NCBI GenBank assembly: GCA_004295045.1
Contig: SHND01000024.1
Location: forward strand, 172,952 to 236,951
Direction of reading: 5' to 3'
Source: Chloroflexota bacterium
GTDB lineage: Bacteria > Chloroflexota > Anaerolineae > UBA4142 > SHND01
Length of the DNA: 64,000 nucleotides
Shown here: piece by piece, positions 48,505 to 57,186 of the stretch
Layout of the letters: every line of letters starts with the position of its first letter
How positions within the stretch are numbered: position 1 is the stretch's first letter
Program-made: the position numbers and the translations under genes
Notes under the pieces: model-generated
What the model saw: only the letters and a program-made list of their open reading frames with translations
What the model was told of the DNA's origin: nothing
Database searches by the model: none

Positions 48505-50103
48505 CTATCCGCCAATCCATCGAACATATAACGGCGTAATGTCTTGCCCACTTGCCTTTTGAAACATCTCGATCAAATCCTTTGGTTCTGCGATGCGATA
48601 TTTGTACGCCTCGTAATATCCGCGCAGCGCTTTGAAAAATGCTTCATCGCCGATTTTGTCGCGCACCGCCTGGAAAAATTTCGGACCTTTGGCGTACACG
48701 AACGCGCCATAACTTTCTTCGATGTAGGCGCTCGATGGCAAACCGGCAGACATGTCGCCATAGCGCTTGCGCGCGGCTTCATATTGCGCGTCAAAATAAT
48801 TTTGTTGCAGCGTGCGCGCAACGTCTTTGCCATATTGCGTTTCAAAGTAGACCAGCGTCGCATACTGCACCAATGCCTCGTCCAGCCACGGACGATTTAC
48901 TTGATCATTGCCGACGACAGAATAAAACCATTGATGCGCCACTTCATGCGCGGTCGCAAATTCAAACGCGTTCAGTTGCGCGGGGTCTTGGTACAAATCG
49001 CTCGCAACCGTTACGACTCCGGGATATTCAATGCCGCCCGCAGTAGTCGGCGTTTCTACTAGATCCAATTCTTTAAAGGGATAGGGTCCAAACTTTTCTT
49101 GAAAGACGCGCACTGCATCCACCGCCCAATTTAACGCACGCACACCCGCTTCCGCATTCTCTTCGCGATACCAAGAATTTACAGTTATATCATCCAGCCG
49201 CGCGGAGGTTCGCTTCATGCGGTCTGTCAGATTCACGTCAAAATCGCGCATCGGCGCGGCGACAAAGCGCCGCGTCGTGCGGTCGCCATTCTTTGTTTCC
49301 TGAATCATCTCGCCCGAAGCGATCACATTGTATTGTGACGGCGCGGTGATGGTCACATCATAAATACTGCTGTCCGAATAAACGAGATCGCCAAAAGAGG
49401 GCGGAAGTTCGGTGTGCCATCCTTGCGCGTCGTATGCGGGAATGATTGGATAAATGGTGGGAAGCGTAGTAATCCAATCCGTGCGCGTGAAATCGGCATA
49501 GCGCGCTTGGGCGTCACGCGGCACTTGAATCACGTAATCCATTCGCAAGACGGCAACACTTCCAACCGGAAGGGGATGGCGGAGTTGGACACGTAGCGTG
49601 GTATCGGATTGTTCCAGACTTGTCTCTAAATTATTTTCGCCGCTGCGGACATTTTGGACTTTGATATTTCCACCGCCGTCCGGATAATTTGCAAAGAGGC
49701 GAAAATAAATTTCGTCAAGCGGATGATCCGTGCGATTTGCAAAAATGACGCGCTGACTGCCCTGAATCTCCGAGAGATCATCGTTAAAATTCCACGCCAT
49801 TGTGTAGATTGTCTCGTTATTGACAATGTTCAAATCTTGCGCGAATTGCGGGCGCAAGGTGGAATCGAAATTGACAGACGGGGTGGTTCCGGGCACGACG
49901 GGCAAAGGTTGCGCGTTGGCGGCTTGCGTTGCGCGAGGAGCAGGGCGCGTGTTGTAATCAGACGGAAGGATGGTCGGACCCACCGGCGGCAGCGCGGGCA
50001 AAACAAGCGGCGTGGGTTGGGGCGTGACTGTGGGCAGAGACGCGGCGGGCGTCGCACATCCGATCAACGCGAGTAAAAAAATGATGAGGGATCGTCGAAC
50101 CAT
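48505..50103 (-). CDS. M1-family zinc metallopeptidase, lipoprotein
   Basis: A 532-residue peptidase. The signal peptide ends at LIGC (Cys 16), a lipobox, followed by a Pro/Thr-rich linker of about 50 residues. The catalytic domain has HEVAHQW with the two zinc His and catalytic Glu (near residue 385), then WLDEALVQYATLVYFE, where the third zinc ligand Glu sits. The GAMEN-type motif is replaced by GGIEYPG. It should work on peptides outside the cell. It is upstream of nothing obvious; a ~73-bp gap separates it from the thioesterase gene. Confidence 0.9.
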   Translation of the reverse strand: MVRRSLIIFLLALIGCATPAASLPTVTPQPTPLVLPALPPVGPTILPSDYNTRPAPRATQAANAQPLPVVPGTTPSVNFDSTLRPQFAQDLNIVNNETIYTMAWNFNDDLSEIQGSQRVIFANRTDHPLDEIYFRLFANYPDGGGNIKVQNVRSGENNLETSLEQSDTTLRVQLRHPLPVGSVAVLRMDYVIQVPRDAQARYADFTRTDWITTLPTIYPIIPAYDAQGWHTELPPSFGDLVYSDSSIYDVTITAPSQYNVIASGEMIQETKNGDRTTRRFVAAPMRDFDVNLTDRMKRTSARLDDITVNSWYREENAEAGVRALNWAVDAVRVFQEKFGPYPFKELDLVETPTTAGGIEYPGVVTVASDLYQDPAQLNAFEFATAHEVAHQWFYSVVGNDQVNRPWLDEALVQYATLVYFETQYGKDVARTLQQNYFDAQYEAARKRYGDMSAGLPSSAYIEESYGAFVYAKGPKFFQAVRDKIGDEAFFKALRGYYEAYKYRIAEPKDLIEMFQKASGQDITPLYVRWIGG

Positions 50104-50176
50104 AAATCCTCCGTGCGGCTTTGGCGCACAATGTTCCGATAATTCTATCGTCGCGACATGAAAGCCATCTTAAAAT

Positions 50177-51049
50177 TCAATGACGCGTACGCTCAATCTT
50201 CCGCCACGGGATCAATTGATTCTCTGCGTTGACCCAGACCATTGTCGTCCGCGCGCGCAGCAAAATCTCGCGCGATGCGGCATGTAACATCTCTACGTCC
50301 CATTCGCCGAAACAGTTCCCCTGCCGCATCCAGCGCGTGCGGATTTCAATTTTATCTCCCTGTCGCGCGGGACGCGCGTACTCGAGCGTATGGCGATAGA
50401 ACCATGGCAGCGGCGCAGCGCCCTCGAAAGAAATTCGATAGCCAAGCGCACACAACGCGTCGCGGACGGCTTCTTCAAGCCAATCTACATACACCGCGTT
50501 GTTGGTATGCTGCGCCGAATCGGTTTCGTAGAAAAAAGCGCGGCGCGTAATGGCATGTTCAAAAAGTGGCGGGTCCGCAGAATCTACGGTAAGCTTGGTC
50601 AGCGGGGGGAGCGTCGGTGGGTCATGCTGTTCGAACATGGTAACGATTTCGGGAGGGATTCGCGCAGGCGTCATAGTCGCGGCATCCACGTACACCCAAT
50701 TCGCAATCCCGCGCGCCAAAAGTCTGCCATCGCGGACGCGACGCACCTCATAATTTCGGTCGGAACGCACGCGCGCCATTGACGAAACCCACGTGCGAAT
50801 TTCCAGCGCGTCGAGATAACGCGGCGCGCAGAGCCGCTCCAGCTGCATCGTCCGAATCACCCAAAACTGTCCGCGCTCCCGGTACCATTCAAAAGTAAAG
50901 CCAAAATGCGCCGAGCCGCGTATCGCCGTCTCTTCGAAATAGCGAAAAAGGTTGGCGCACGACACCTCCTCGCGCGCATCCACTTCGTACAGCCGAACGG
51001 TCACAGGAAAAATATAGGTTGTGTTCGCCACACGCGGATTGTAGCACAT
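50177..51049 (-). CDS. Acyl-ACP thioesterase-like protein
   Basis: A double hot-dog thioesterase of 290 residues, similar to bacterial acyl-ACP thioesterases of the FatA/FatB type. The first half has ANLFRYFEETAIRGSAHFGF and WVSSMARVRSDRNYEVRR. The second half starts near residue 165 and carries HTNNAVYVDWLEEA, with the N/H catalytic group. It would release fatty acids from ACP, or hydrolyse another acyl thioester. A GTG at codon 8 is an alternative start. It diverges from the cold-shock gene. Confidence 0.85.
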   Translation of the reverse strand: MCYNPRVANTTYIFPVTVRLYEVDAREEVSCANLFRYFEETAIRGSAHFGFTFEWYRERGQFWVIRTMQLERLCAPRYLDALEIRTWVSSMARVRSDRNYEVRRVRDGRLLARGIANWVYVDAATMTPARIPPEIVTMFEQHDPPTLPPLTKLTVDSADPPLFEHAITRRAFFYETDSAQHTNNAVYVDWLEEAVRDALCALGYRISFEGAAPLPWFYRHTLEYARPARQGDKIEIRTRWMRQGNCFGEWDVEMLHAASREILLRARTTMVWVNAENQLIPWRKIERTRH

Positions 51050-51090
51050 AAATTCTTCTCACCGCGTTTTCATTTCATTTTAACCCCCAC

Positions 51091-51290
51091 TTGACACGCG
51101 CGCGGATTTCAAGTATTCTTGCGCACGTTTGGTGGTATCAGCACGGATGCAATTCTTTGTTTTTCGTTCAGCAGTGGCACGACGTTCGTTGATCAATACA
51201 ACGCCATAGCACCTGCCCGCGATTTGCGAGCGGTAGGTTGCATGGCGTTTTTGCTTTTGCGGCGCGTGCGCCGCAAACTTTCATTGCATC
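51091..51290 (+). promoter_or_regulatory. Cold-shock promoter and structured 5' leader
   Basis: TTGACA (51091-51096) and TATTCT (51114-51119) are 17 bp apart. The leader before the ATG is about 225 nt. A long hairpin (51200-51207 with 51242-51249 as the outer stem) with T5 after it resembles a terminator. A second hairpin TTTGCGGCGC/GCGCCGCAAA lies at ~51258-51278. The rest of the 51050-51351 gap shows no gene. Confidence 0.75.
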
Positions 51291-51351
51291 TCACCCATTA
51301 TAGACCTCGCTCCGGTCTCCTAAATCCAATTGAAAGGAGGTGATACAATTC

Positions 51352-51570
51352 ATGGACAACCGCATCACTGGCACAGTCAAGTGGTTCAACGCCGCCAAGG
51401 GCTACGGATTCATCGCACACGATAACGGCGATCAAAAGGACGTTTTCGTCCACTATTCTGCCATCACGATGGACGGCTATCGCTCGCTCAATGAGGGCGA
51501 CAAAGTCGAATTCACAATCGTCGATGGCGCCAAAGGACCACAGGCTGAGAATGTCACCAAAGTGGCATAA
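51352..51570 (+). CDS. Cold-shock protein (CSD nucleic-acid chaperone)
   Basis: A 72-residue cold-shock domain. [14 protein letters not shown] is RNP1-like, and DVFVHYSAI is RNP2. It binds single-stranded RNA and DNA as an antiterminator or chaperone. A near-perfect ribosome site (AAAGGAGGTGAT at 51333-51344) precedes the ATG at 51352. The long structured leader suggests post-transcriptional control by temperature. It is monocistronic. Confidence 0.96.
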   Translation: MDNRITGTVKWFNAAKGYGFIAHDNGDQKDVFVHYSAITMDGYRSLNEGDKVEFTIVDGAKGPQAENVTKVA

Positions 51571-51601
51571 TCCTTTCCGTTGGTCGCAAGACAAATTATT
51601 G

Positions 51602-51634
51602 CAGGCGCGGTGAATACCGCGCCTGTCCTTTTTC
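51602..51634 (+). terminator. Terminator of the cold-shock gene
   Basis: A perfect 10-bp stem (51602-51611 with 51616-51625) is followed by TCCTTTTTCT. Confidence 0.85.
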
Positions 51635-51644
51635 TACAAAAGAG

Positions 51645-51682
51645 AAACGGCTGTCGCAAGTAATGCGGCAGCCGTTTGCTAT
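51645..51682 (-). terminator. Terminator-like hairpin for the TPR/GGDEF operon
   Basis: Arms 51645-51658 and 51664-51677 pair with one G-T pair. Reading on the minus strand the stem is followed by TTTCTCTTTTG. Confidence 0.6.
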
Positions 51683-51711
51683 TTCTTTGCAACTCACTCG
51701 TTGCCACTTTT

Positions 51712-52629
51712 TTATTGCGTCAGGAGGAGCAAGATACCCGCCAGCGCCAAAATTACAACCAGCGCAACGAGGATGATGAAAATCGTTCGCATTCGATTGT
51801 CGGATGGCGCGGCAGCAGGAGCTTGGCGCAATGTTTGCGCGGTGGACGCGGAATCGGGTGTGCGCGCAGAATTGTCCAGTTGACTCGCGCGTGCCGCGAA
51901 CAAGCCATCCCGCGCTTGAACATTGTCGGGATCGAGTTGCAGGGCGCGTTGATACAGTTCTATCTTTGTTTGCGGGTCTTGTGTCAAAGAAGCTTGCGCC
52001 AACAACGCGTTCAAATCGTCTGTCGGTGCGGTGCTTGTAGCTGGCGGCGGCGGATTGGAAAATTGAGTTTCAGACGGCGCAGCAACAGTTGGCGCGGTTG
52101 AATCAGGAACCGTCGGAGGTTTCAGAGCAACCAATCCTGCGCGCGCGCGCGAATCGCGCGGATTCGTTTCCAATGCGCGGTTGAGATATTCGACTTGAGT
52201 TGCGGAATCTGTACTCGTCCCCGCGAGCCACACCCACGCGTCGGTGGAGGATGAATCGAGTTCTGCCGCGCGTTGAAATAATGTCTGCGCCCGGTCCGTC
52301 AAACCTACTTCGGCAAGCTCTTGCCCCATCGCCACAAGCAATCCCACATCCTCTTGCAGCGCGCCCGCCGTGCGCCGCGCAATCGTCGCGTCGAGCGTAC
52401 GCGCCAAAGGTTGATTTTTTTCGTCGAGCGCGTACGCGTAGCCATAGCTCACCAGCGCTTCATCTGCGGAGGTTGCCGTTTCCGCGCGTCCCTGCCATGC
52501 CTGCGCGTCCTGAGGATTGAGTTCACTTGCGCGCGCAAACATCTGATAGGCGAGTTCCATGTCGCCTTGCTTGCGCGCCGTTTGCCCGCGCAAGAGCATT
52601 TCGTTGGGGTCATCCCAATTGCTGCTCAA
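51712..52629 (-). CDS. TPR protein with C-terminal membrane anchor
   Basis: A 305-residue tail-anchored protein. It has several tetratricopeptide-like repeats (residues ~15-185), e.g. AYQMFARASELNPQDAQAWQGRAE and ALQLDPDNVQARDGLFAA. A Pro/Ala/Thr-rich linker and a single hydrophobic helix at the end (IFIILVALVVILALAGILLLL) follow. The start is TTG with AAGGAG upstream. The upstream gene ends 2 bp before it, so both proteins are co-expressed. It could be a scaffold for the REC-GAF-GGDEF protein. Confidence 0.8.
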   Translation of the reverse strand: MSSNWDDPNEMLLRGQTARKQGDMELAYQMFARASELNPQDAQAWQGRAETATSADEALVSYGYAYALDEKNQPLARTLDATIARRTAGALQEDVGLLVAMGQELAEVGLTDRAQTLFQRAAELDSSSTDAWVWLAGTSTDSATQVEYLNRALETNPRDSRARAGLVALKPPTVPDSTAPTVAAPSETQFSNPPPPATSTAPTDDLNALLAQASLTQDPQTKIELYQRALQLDPDNVQARDGLFAARASQLDNSARTPDSASTAQTLRQAPAAAPSDNRMRTIFIILVALVVILALAGILLLLTQ

Positions 52630-52631
52630 CT

Positions 52632-54008
52632 TTATACTCCTTCGACGCGATTGCGCCCGGCGCGTTTCGCCGCGCGCAAAGCTTGATCCGCGATGCCAAA
52701 CAAATCAAATACCGAAGCGACTGTACTGCGATAAACGGCAACGCCAAAACTGGCAGTCACTTGCCACACATCCTCTTCGGTCTGCACTTGAATCTCCGCC
52801 ACCAACATACGCAAACGCTCTGCAACCGCGATGCCCTGCTCTTTTTTCGCCATCCACAACACAAGTCCCAACGTGTGCGGACTCAGACGCCCCACCAAAT
52901 CTACGCGTCGCACGTGCTGACGGACGGTGTGCGCCACGCGCCGCATGACTTGATCTGTCTCTTGCGGACCGAGCTGCAAATGCATCGTACCAAAATCATC
53001 AACATCCATCACCACCGCGCATAGGGTGTGTTCAAAGCGCCACGCGCGCCGAAAATCGCGATCGGCGAGTTCAAAAAATTGCTCGCGCGTGATCAGTCCT
53101 GTGACCGGATCAAGTGGTTCGAGGCGTTTGACGCGCGCCGCGAGACGCGCCAGTTCAATACCAATTGCAGCTTGTTGGGACAACGCCGTAACACTGTCCA
53201 GCATCGCGTTTGTGAACGTTTCTGGCGGCGCGGTCTCGTGCGCGATCGCAATGCCAAGCACCTGATCTTGGAACAACAGCGGCACGCCGAGCGTATTTTG
53301 GCGCGGCGAATTCGCGCTTTCGCCAGCCCAACGCAGCGTTTTTGCGGATGCCACGCGCAGCGCGAAATTTTCGTCAATCTCGTTCGCGTAAACGCGCCCT
53401 GCCTCCGTCCGCGCGGTAAAGCCGTGCGAAGCCGTAAGATGCAGCTGCCCATCGGCGTGTGAAAGCAACACAAAGGTGTGCGCGGCGCGCGTGGCACGCG
53501 CGAGTTCGATCACGAATTGATTCAACAGTCCGTTGAGTTCGGTCGCGTTGGTAATGCTTTCGAGCAACGGCGTCGATTTGGCTTCGACGAGTGTGGCGGC
53601 AGGTGGCGCAACGCGCGCTTCCTCACGATGCAGCGGGGGCAGTTTTCCTGCCGCGCGATCAATGAGGATTGCCAGTCGGTTCAGGTCGTCCAGCGGCTTG
53701 ACGAGATAATCGAACGCGCCTTCACGGACGCCATTCGCGGCAGCAGCAATCGAATTGGCATCCGCGAGAAGGATCACCGGAATCGGGTGGACTCGTTCTT
53801 GAGCCGCCCGTACGAGTTCCAGCGCGTCGTGCTTGGGCAACTCGACTTGCGCGACAACCACGTCAAGCGAATTGTTTTGCATGTGCGCCAGCGCTTCGCT
53901 GCCATCGGCTGCGGGAACGACGAAATAACCTTGCTGCGTCAACGCGCTTTGCGCCGCCACGCGAACGAGAGGGTCGCTTTCTGCCACCAGTACGCGCAAA
54001 TTTGCCAT
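52632..54008 (-). CDS. Degenerate receiver-GAF-GGDEF protein
   Basis: Three domains of a signalling protein. Residues 1-120 are a receiver with K104, but the phospho-accepting Asp is Q54 (VVVAQVELP), and one of the acidic pair is S11. A GAF domain spans about 165-300. A GGDEF domain spans about 310-458, but the GGDEF signature reads SPHTL (DLVGRLSPHTLGLV), so it should neither be phosphorylated nor make c-di-GMP. It may bind GTP or c-di-GMP, or act structurally. The start ATG at 54008 is 8 nt after a TATAAT. The TPR gene follows. Confidence 0.85.
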   Translation of the reverse strand: MANLRVLVAESDPLVRVAAQSALTQQGYFVVPAADGSEALAHMQNNSLDVVVAQVELPKHDALELVRAAQERVHPIPVILLADANSIAAAANGVREGAFDYLVKPLDDLNRLAILIDRAAGKLPPLHREEARVAPPAATLVEAKSTPLLESITNATELNGLLNQFVIELARATRAAHTFVLLSHADGQLHLTASHGFTARTEAGRVYANEIDENFALRVASAKTLRWAGESANSPRQNTLGVPLLFQDQVLGIAIAHETAPPETFTNAMLDSVTALSQQAAIGIELARLAARVKRLEPLDPVTGLITREQFFELADRDFRRAWRFEHTLCAVVMDVDDFGTMHLQLGPQETDQVMRRVAHTVRQHVRRVDLVGRLSPHTLGLVLWMAKKEQGIAVAERLRMLVAEIQVQTEEDVWQVTASFGVAVYRSTVASVFDLFGIADQALRAAKRAGRNRVEGV

Positions 54009-54016
54009 GTCCAAAA

Positions 54017-54045
54017 ATTATACTCGGAATCAACGTGCGCGTAAA
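54017..54045 (-). promoter_or_regulatory. Promoter of the GGDEF/TPR operon; leaderless
   Basis: On the minus strand TTTACG (complement of 54040-54045) and TATAAT (complement of 54017-54022) are 17 bp apart. The start codon at 54008 follows 8 nt later. Confidence 0.7.
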
Positions 54046-54121
54046 TGCCAAGATAATTACAAAAAAAAGAGCGTCCGCAGTATATTTCTTTCAACCGGAA
54101 CGCTCAATAGGCATTTTTTCG

Positions 54122-54150
54122 TTGACACGCGGTGCAATCCCAATTATCAT
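54122..54150 (+). promoter_or_regulatory. TTGACACGC-type promoter; leaderless
   Basis: TTGACA (54122-54127) and TATCAT (54145-54150) are 17 bp apart. The ATG at 54157 is 6 nt after the -10, so the message should be leaderless. The -35 region is TTGACACGCGGTG, similar to the cold-shock and rsmI promoters. Confidence 0.7.
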
Positions 54151-54156
54151 CGCCGC

Positions 54157-54561
54157 ATGTCATTCCTCTCACGCCTACCGCTAATCACGCTGATTGTCGC
54201 GCTGGCAATTTTCACGCTCATCCTTTATCTCACAATCACGTCGGGGGCTGGCATCGCCCAGCCCATCAACCTCGTACTGGTGTTGTTGATGGCGCTTTCC
54301 ATCGGATTGATGTTTCGCGCGCAGAATCCGAACAATGAGAGCGCCGCGTTGATGTTGTGGTTCGGCGCCGGCGTGTGGGGTGCAGCAGCATATCTCAACT
54401 TTCAGATGTTGGGCATTTTGCTCCTCCTCGTTGCGCTGTTGGCGGCAGTCAGCGCGTTTTGGATCGAACGCGAAAGTCGCATTTTTTCATTCACCGGACC
54501 CGCCCTGTTTATCGCCACAGGACTTGCGCTTGTCGTGCTTTCTTTTGTGCTGGCGCGTTGA
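54157..54561 (+). CDS. Small integral membrane protein
   Basis: About 134 residues with four to five membrane helices, no charged motif and no recognised family. The ATG at 54157 is chosen because it lies exactly where the promoter should start transcription. A longer reading from 54007 would enter the divergent promoter region. Its last 160 bp are antisense to the tail of the DNA polymerase gene, an unusual tail-to-tail overlap. Its function is unknown. Confidence 0.65.
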   Translation: MSFLSRLPLITLIVALAIFTLILYLTITSGAGIAQPINLVLVLLMALSIGLMFRAQNPNNESAALMLWFGAGVWGAAAYLNFQMLGILLLLVALLAAVSAFWIERESRIFSFTGPALFIATGLALVVLSFVLAR

Positions 54562-56924
54562 GCCGCTGCTTGATGCTGTTTTGCCCACGCGAACAGCGGC
54601 AACTCATTGCGCGGCATGGGCAATTGTGCGCGTGCGGATTTCGGCAGCGCGCGGCGTTCCGCGAAATGCTTTTCGAGCAGCGACGTTGTGATGCCCACAC
54701 TCGAGAGGAGCGTGGCGACGCTTTGCGCGAAAAATTCTGCATAGCGCTTTGTGTCATAACCGCACGACCCATCAAGATATTCCATCGGGCGCGCGCGGTC
54801 AGAGGGAACGCGCGCGGTATTGTCCAAAATCACGTACTTTATATTTTCTCCTGCCGCGAGTTCGACGCCGCTTTCCAAATGCTGTCGCGCCACAATCGCG
54901 TTCAGGTGATTCGTTTTGTATTCGCGCGGGTCGCGCGATAGACGCTGTGAAATAGCGAGTTGGTCGAATGGCACTTGCCCCGCGTAAAGTGCATCGAGAT
55001 AATCCATCGCGAGATTCAAAACCTCTTTTAGCTGTGTGCGAAATTCGGCGCGGTTTTTTGCTTGCGCGAGCAGGTTGAGCATTTCCGTTTGGGCGTGCTT
55101 GATGAACAATGGCGTATCGTGACACCGCGCTTCGATGCCGCGCGTTTTGATTTCCCCATCGGTGAACACGCCAAAATAACGATTTGCCACGCCCAAACCC
55201 GCGTCTTGGCGCGAAGGCGGAAAACAAATCCAGTGATAGACTCCTTCTAACTCAATCGGCAGATTCGTTGTCTCGAAAATGGCGTGTGTGAGTTCAGTGT
55301 ATTCCTCCTCACGCACGTTTTTCTTTTGGATGTAGAGCGCGTCCACAATCGCGTGAATCAGTTTAAAGCCGCGCGCTTCGGCGAGTTCTTTGGCGGCGAG
55401 TAACGCATCGCGTCCATACGCGTTGATCGCTTCGTGCGCCTCGATTTTTCCAAAACGCGCGTTTTTGTAGCCCGTATAACCAAACACTGTGACCAACGCC
55501 CATTTCAAACACGAGACGCGGCGTTTGTAGATTTCTTTTTGCGCGCGGTCAGTCGTCGCCTTGGCAAGTCGTTTGTATTGCGAACGTTTGGCGACAAGGG
55601 GCGCAATCGTTTTCGGAATAAGACCGCGCTGTTTTTGACACGCCCAAAATGCAAGTTCGGGAACATGATTTTTGGAAGCGCCATGCGATTCCCTACAACA
55701 CGCGCAATTCAACGTTTCGGCGGAGAGGTTGAATTTGTCCATGATGGTCGGGAACATGGATGTAAAATCGAGTTCGGCGACGCCTTCATGCAGACCGATG
55801 AGGGGTTGATAAATCAAACCACCTTTGTCGGCAGTGATGAAATGGTCGGCAGTCTGCCATTCTTCGGATTCGCTTTTCACGAGCGGAATCAAAATTTGGT
55901 CGCGGTAGGCAGTGGCGACTTCCATCGCGGAAACGCACGTTCCCGTACTCACACGCGCGACGCGCTGCACGGGCAATTGACTGACGCGCGCCAATTCAAA
56001 AATCCCATCCAGCGAATAGTCGTCCATCAAAAACGCGTTGTCACAATCAATGTGCCAGCGTCCAAACAAAAGATGCGACGCGGTTTTGTACACGATGCGC
56101 CCATAGGAAAAATAGGAACGCGCGGGGCGAAATTCAATCGCGCGCTCGGCGTCACGATTCAATGGCAGCGGCACGCCGTAACGCTGTGACATTTCCAAGA
56201 GACGCGGCAGGATGAACGAATCGCCCCACGCACTCACAAGCACATCGGGGTCGTACTGCAAAAGCAATTCTCGAAATCGAATCAACATTTCGCGCGGGTC
56301 GTCGGCAATCAAAACGCGAGTCGTATCCTCGACGCTGATTTCAAGCGGACGCGGGCGGGCGTCGTGATTTGGGTTTATCGAATCGGCAAACGATTCGCCT
56401 TCACCCTCTAATCTGATGGTCATCAGTTTGAGCGGCGGTAACGCGTAATCTACCGCCCACTGCGAATCGTGATTCTCGATTTCTGCAATGCGGTTGCTTG
56501 CAATGCGATTGTTTGCATCGGTTTCCACTTGCACGCGCGCCAAAGGAAAGAGATTGTGTTCGTAATAATAAATTTGCGCGGGCGCAACGTCCGCGTTGTA
56601 GTAGGTGAGGTTCGGAAAATGCCGCTTGATGGTTTGCACGAGGCTTGGAAAACGCGCAGGAGCAGACACAACCACTTGAAGCAATTCGATTTCGCGGCGT
56701 TGAAATAAATCATAACGTGAGGCGCGCTGCATGGTGACAGGCAAACGCGCGGATGCGATAAACGCGCAAACATTGTGCAGTTCGCGCGCGGCGCCGTGAA
56801 TGTAAAACGAGATAGCCAGCGTATCGGTGAAACAGTGCGCGCACGAATCCGCGTCAATCATCCAAACCGTCATCCCCTGCGGCGAGGGATACACGTCGAA
56901 TAGCCATCCGTTCAGTATTGTCAT
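54402..56924 (-). CDS. Family B DNA polymerase (PolB2-like)
   Basis: An 840-residue polymerase. Motif A is LDFTSMFPTIM (D386). Motif B is LKWALVTVFGYTGY: K474 and the glycines are kept, but N-S-x-Y is V-T-V-F. Motif C is HAIVDALYI in place of YGDTDSxF, with D528 aligned to the second Asp. The two metal Asp are thus kept. The 3'-5' exonuclease is lost: Exo I FDIE reads IRLE and Exo II reads WGDSFILP. Residues 785-840 are low-complexity and antisense to a membrane gene. It ends the cassette with the RecA-like protein, so a repair or translesion role is likely. Confidence 0.88.
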   Translation of the reverse strand: MTILNGWLFDVYPSPQGMTVWMIDADSCAHCFTDTLAISFYIHGAARELHNVCAFIASARLPVTMQRASRYDLFQRREIELLQVVVSAPARFPSLVQTIKRHFPNLTYYNADVAPAQIYYYEHNLFPLARVQVETDANNRIASNRIAEIENHDSQWAVDYALPPLKLMTIRLEGEGESFADSINPNHDARPRPLEISVEDTTRVLIADDPREMLIRFRELLLQYDPDVLVSAWGDSFILPRLLEMSQRYGVPLPLNRDAERAIEFRPARSYFSYGRIVYKTASHLLFGRWHIDCDNAFLMDDYSLDGIFELARVSQLPVQRVARVSTGTCVSAMEVATAYRDQILIPLVKSESEEWQTADHFITADKGGLIYQPLIGLHEGVAELDFTSMFPTIMDKFNLSAETLNCACCRESHGASKNHVPELAFWACQKQRGLIPKTIAPLVAKRSQYKRLAKATTDRAQKEIYKRRVSCLKWALVTVFGYTGYKNARFGKIEAHEAINAYGRDALLAAKELAEARGFKLIHAIVDALYIQKKNVREEEYTELTHAIFETTNLPIELEGVYHWICFPPSRQDAGLGVANRYFGVFTDGEIKTRGIEARCHDTPLFIKHAQTEMLNLLAQAKNRAEFRTQLKEVLNLAMDYLDALYAGQVPFDQLAISQRLSRDPREYKTNHLNAIVARQHLESGVELAAGENIKYVILDNTARVPSDRARPMEYLDGSCGYDTKRYAEFFAQSVATLLSSVGITTSLLEKHFAERRALPKSARAQLPMPRNELPLFAWAKQHQAAAQRASTKESTTSASPVAINRAGPVNEKMRLSRSIQNALTAANSATRRSKMPNI

Positions 56925-57186
56925 GTGGAATTTGCTCCAAAAGACGTTCCAATAAAATTTCGAGATGTCGAACGCGCTTGTGTTCTTCCATCAGCATGGC
57001 GAGCAGCATTGCTTCAAAGGGTAGCAAGTGAGAGGCATTCGCCAACGCGGCAACATGAAACCGCGCGGCGCGGAATAAATCATCCAACGCGGCTTGATCG
57101 GGTTGACGCAAGGCGCGTCGAAACTGGGCGAGTGCGGCTTGTTCGTTGAGAATGACTTGGGTCGCGGAGGGTAACGTGTGTCCCAT
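56854..57186 (-). CDS. Small helical protein of the PolB2-like cassette
   Basis: About 110 residues of mostly alpha helix (FRRALRQPDQAALDDLFRAARFHVAALANASHLLPFEAM, then EEHKRVRHLEILLERLLEQ), with no known motif. The ATG at 57186 shares one base with the stop of the RecA-like gene (TGATG). Its end overlaps the polymerase start by 71 bp in another frame. This tight overlap on both sides implies co-translation. It may bridge the RecA-like protein and the polymerase. An ORF start at 57255 is possible but would lie inside the RecA-like gene. Confidence 0.7.
   Translation of the reverse strand: MGHTLPSATQVILNEQAALAQFRRALRQPDQAALDDLFRAARFHVAALANASHLLPFEAMLLAMLMEEHKRVRHLEILLERLLEQIPHDNTERMAIRRVSLAAGDDGLDD

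Noticed and set aside
54402..56924. Polymerase motif C as inactive
   Set aside because: HAIVDALYI at first looked like loss of both DTD aspartates. Aligning through Y-G-D-T-D-S shows D528 at the second, metal-binding position, so the catalytic pair is kept.
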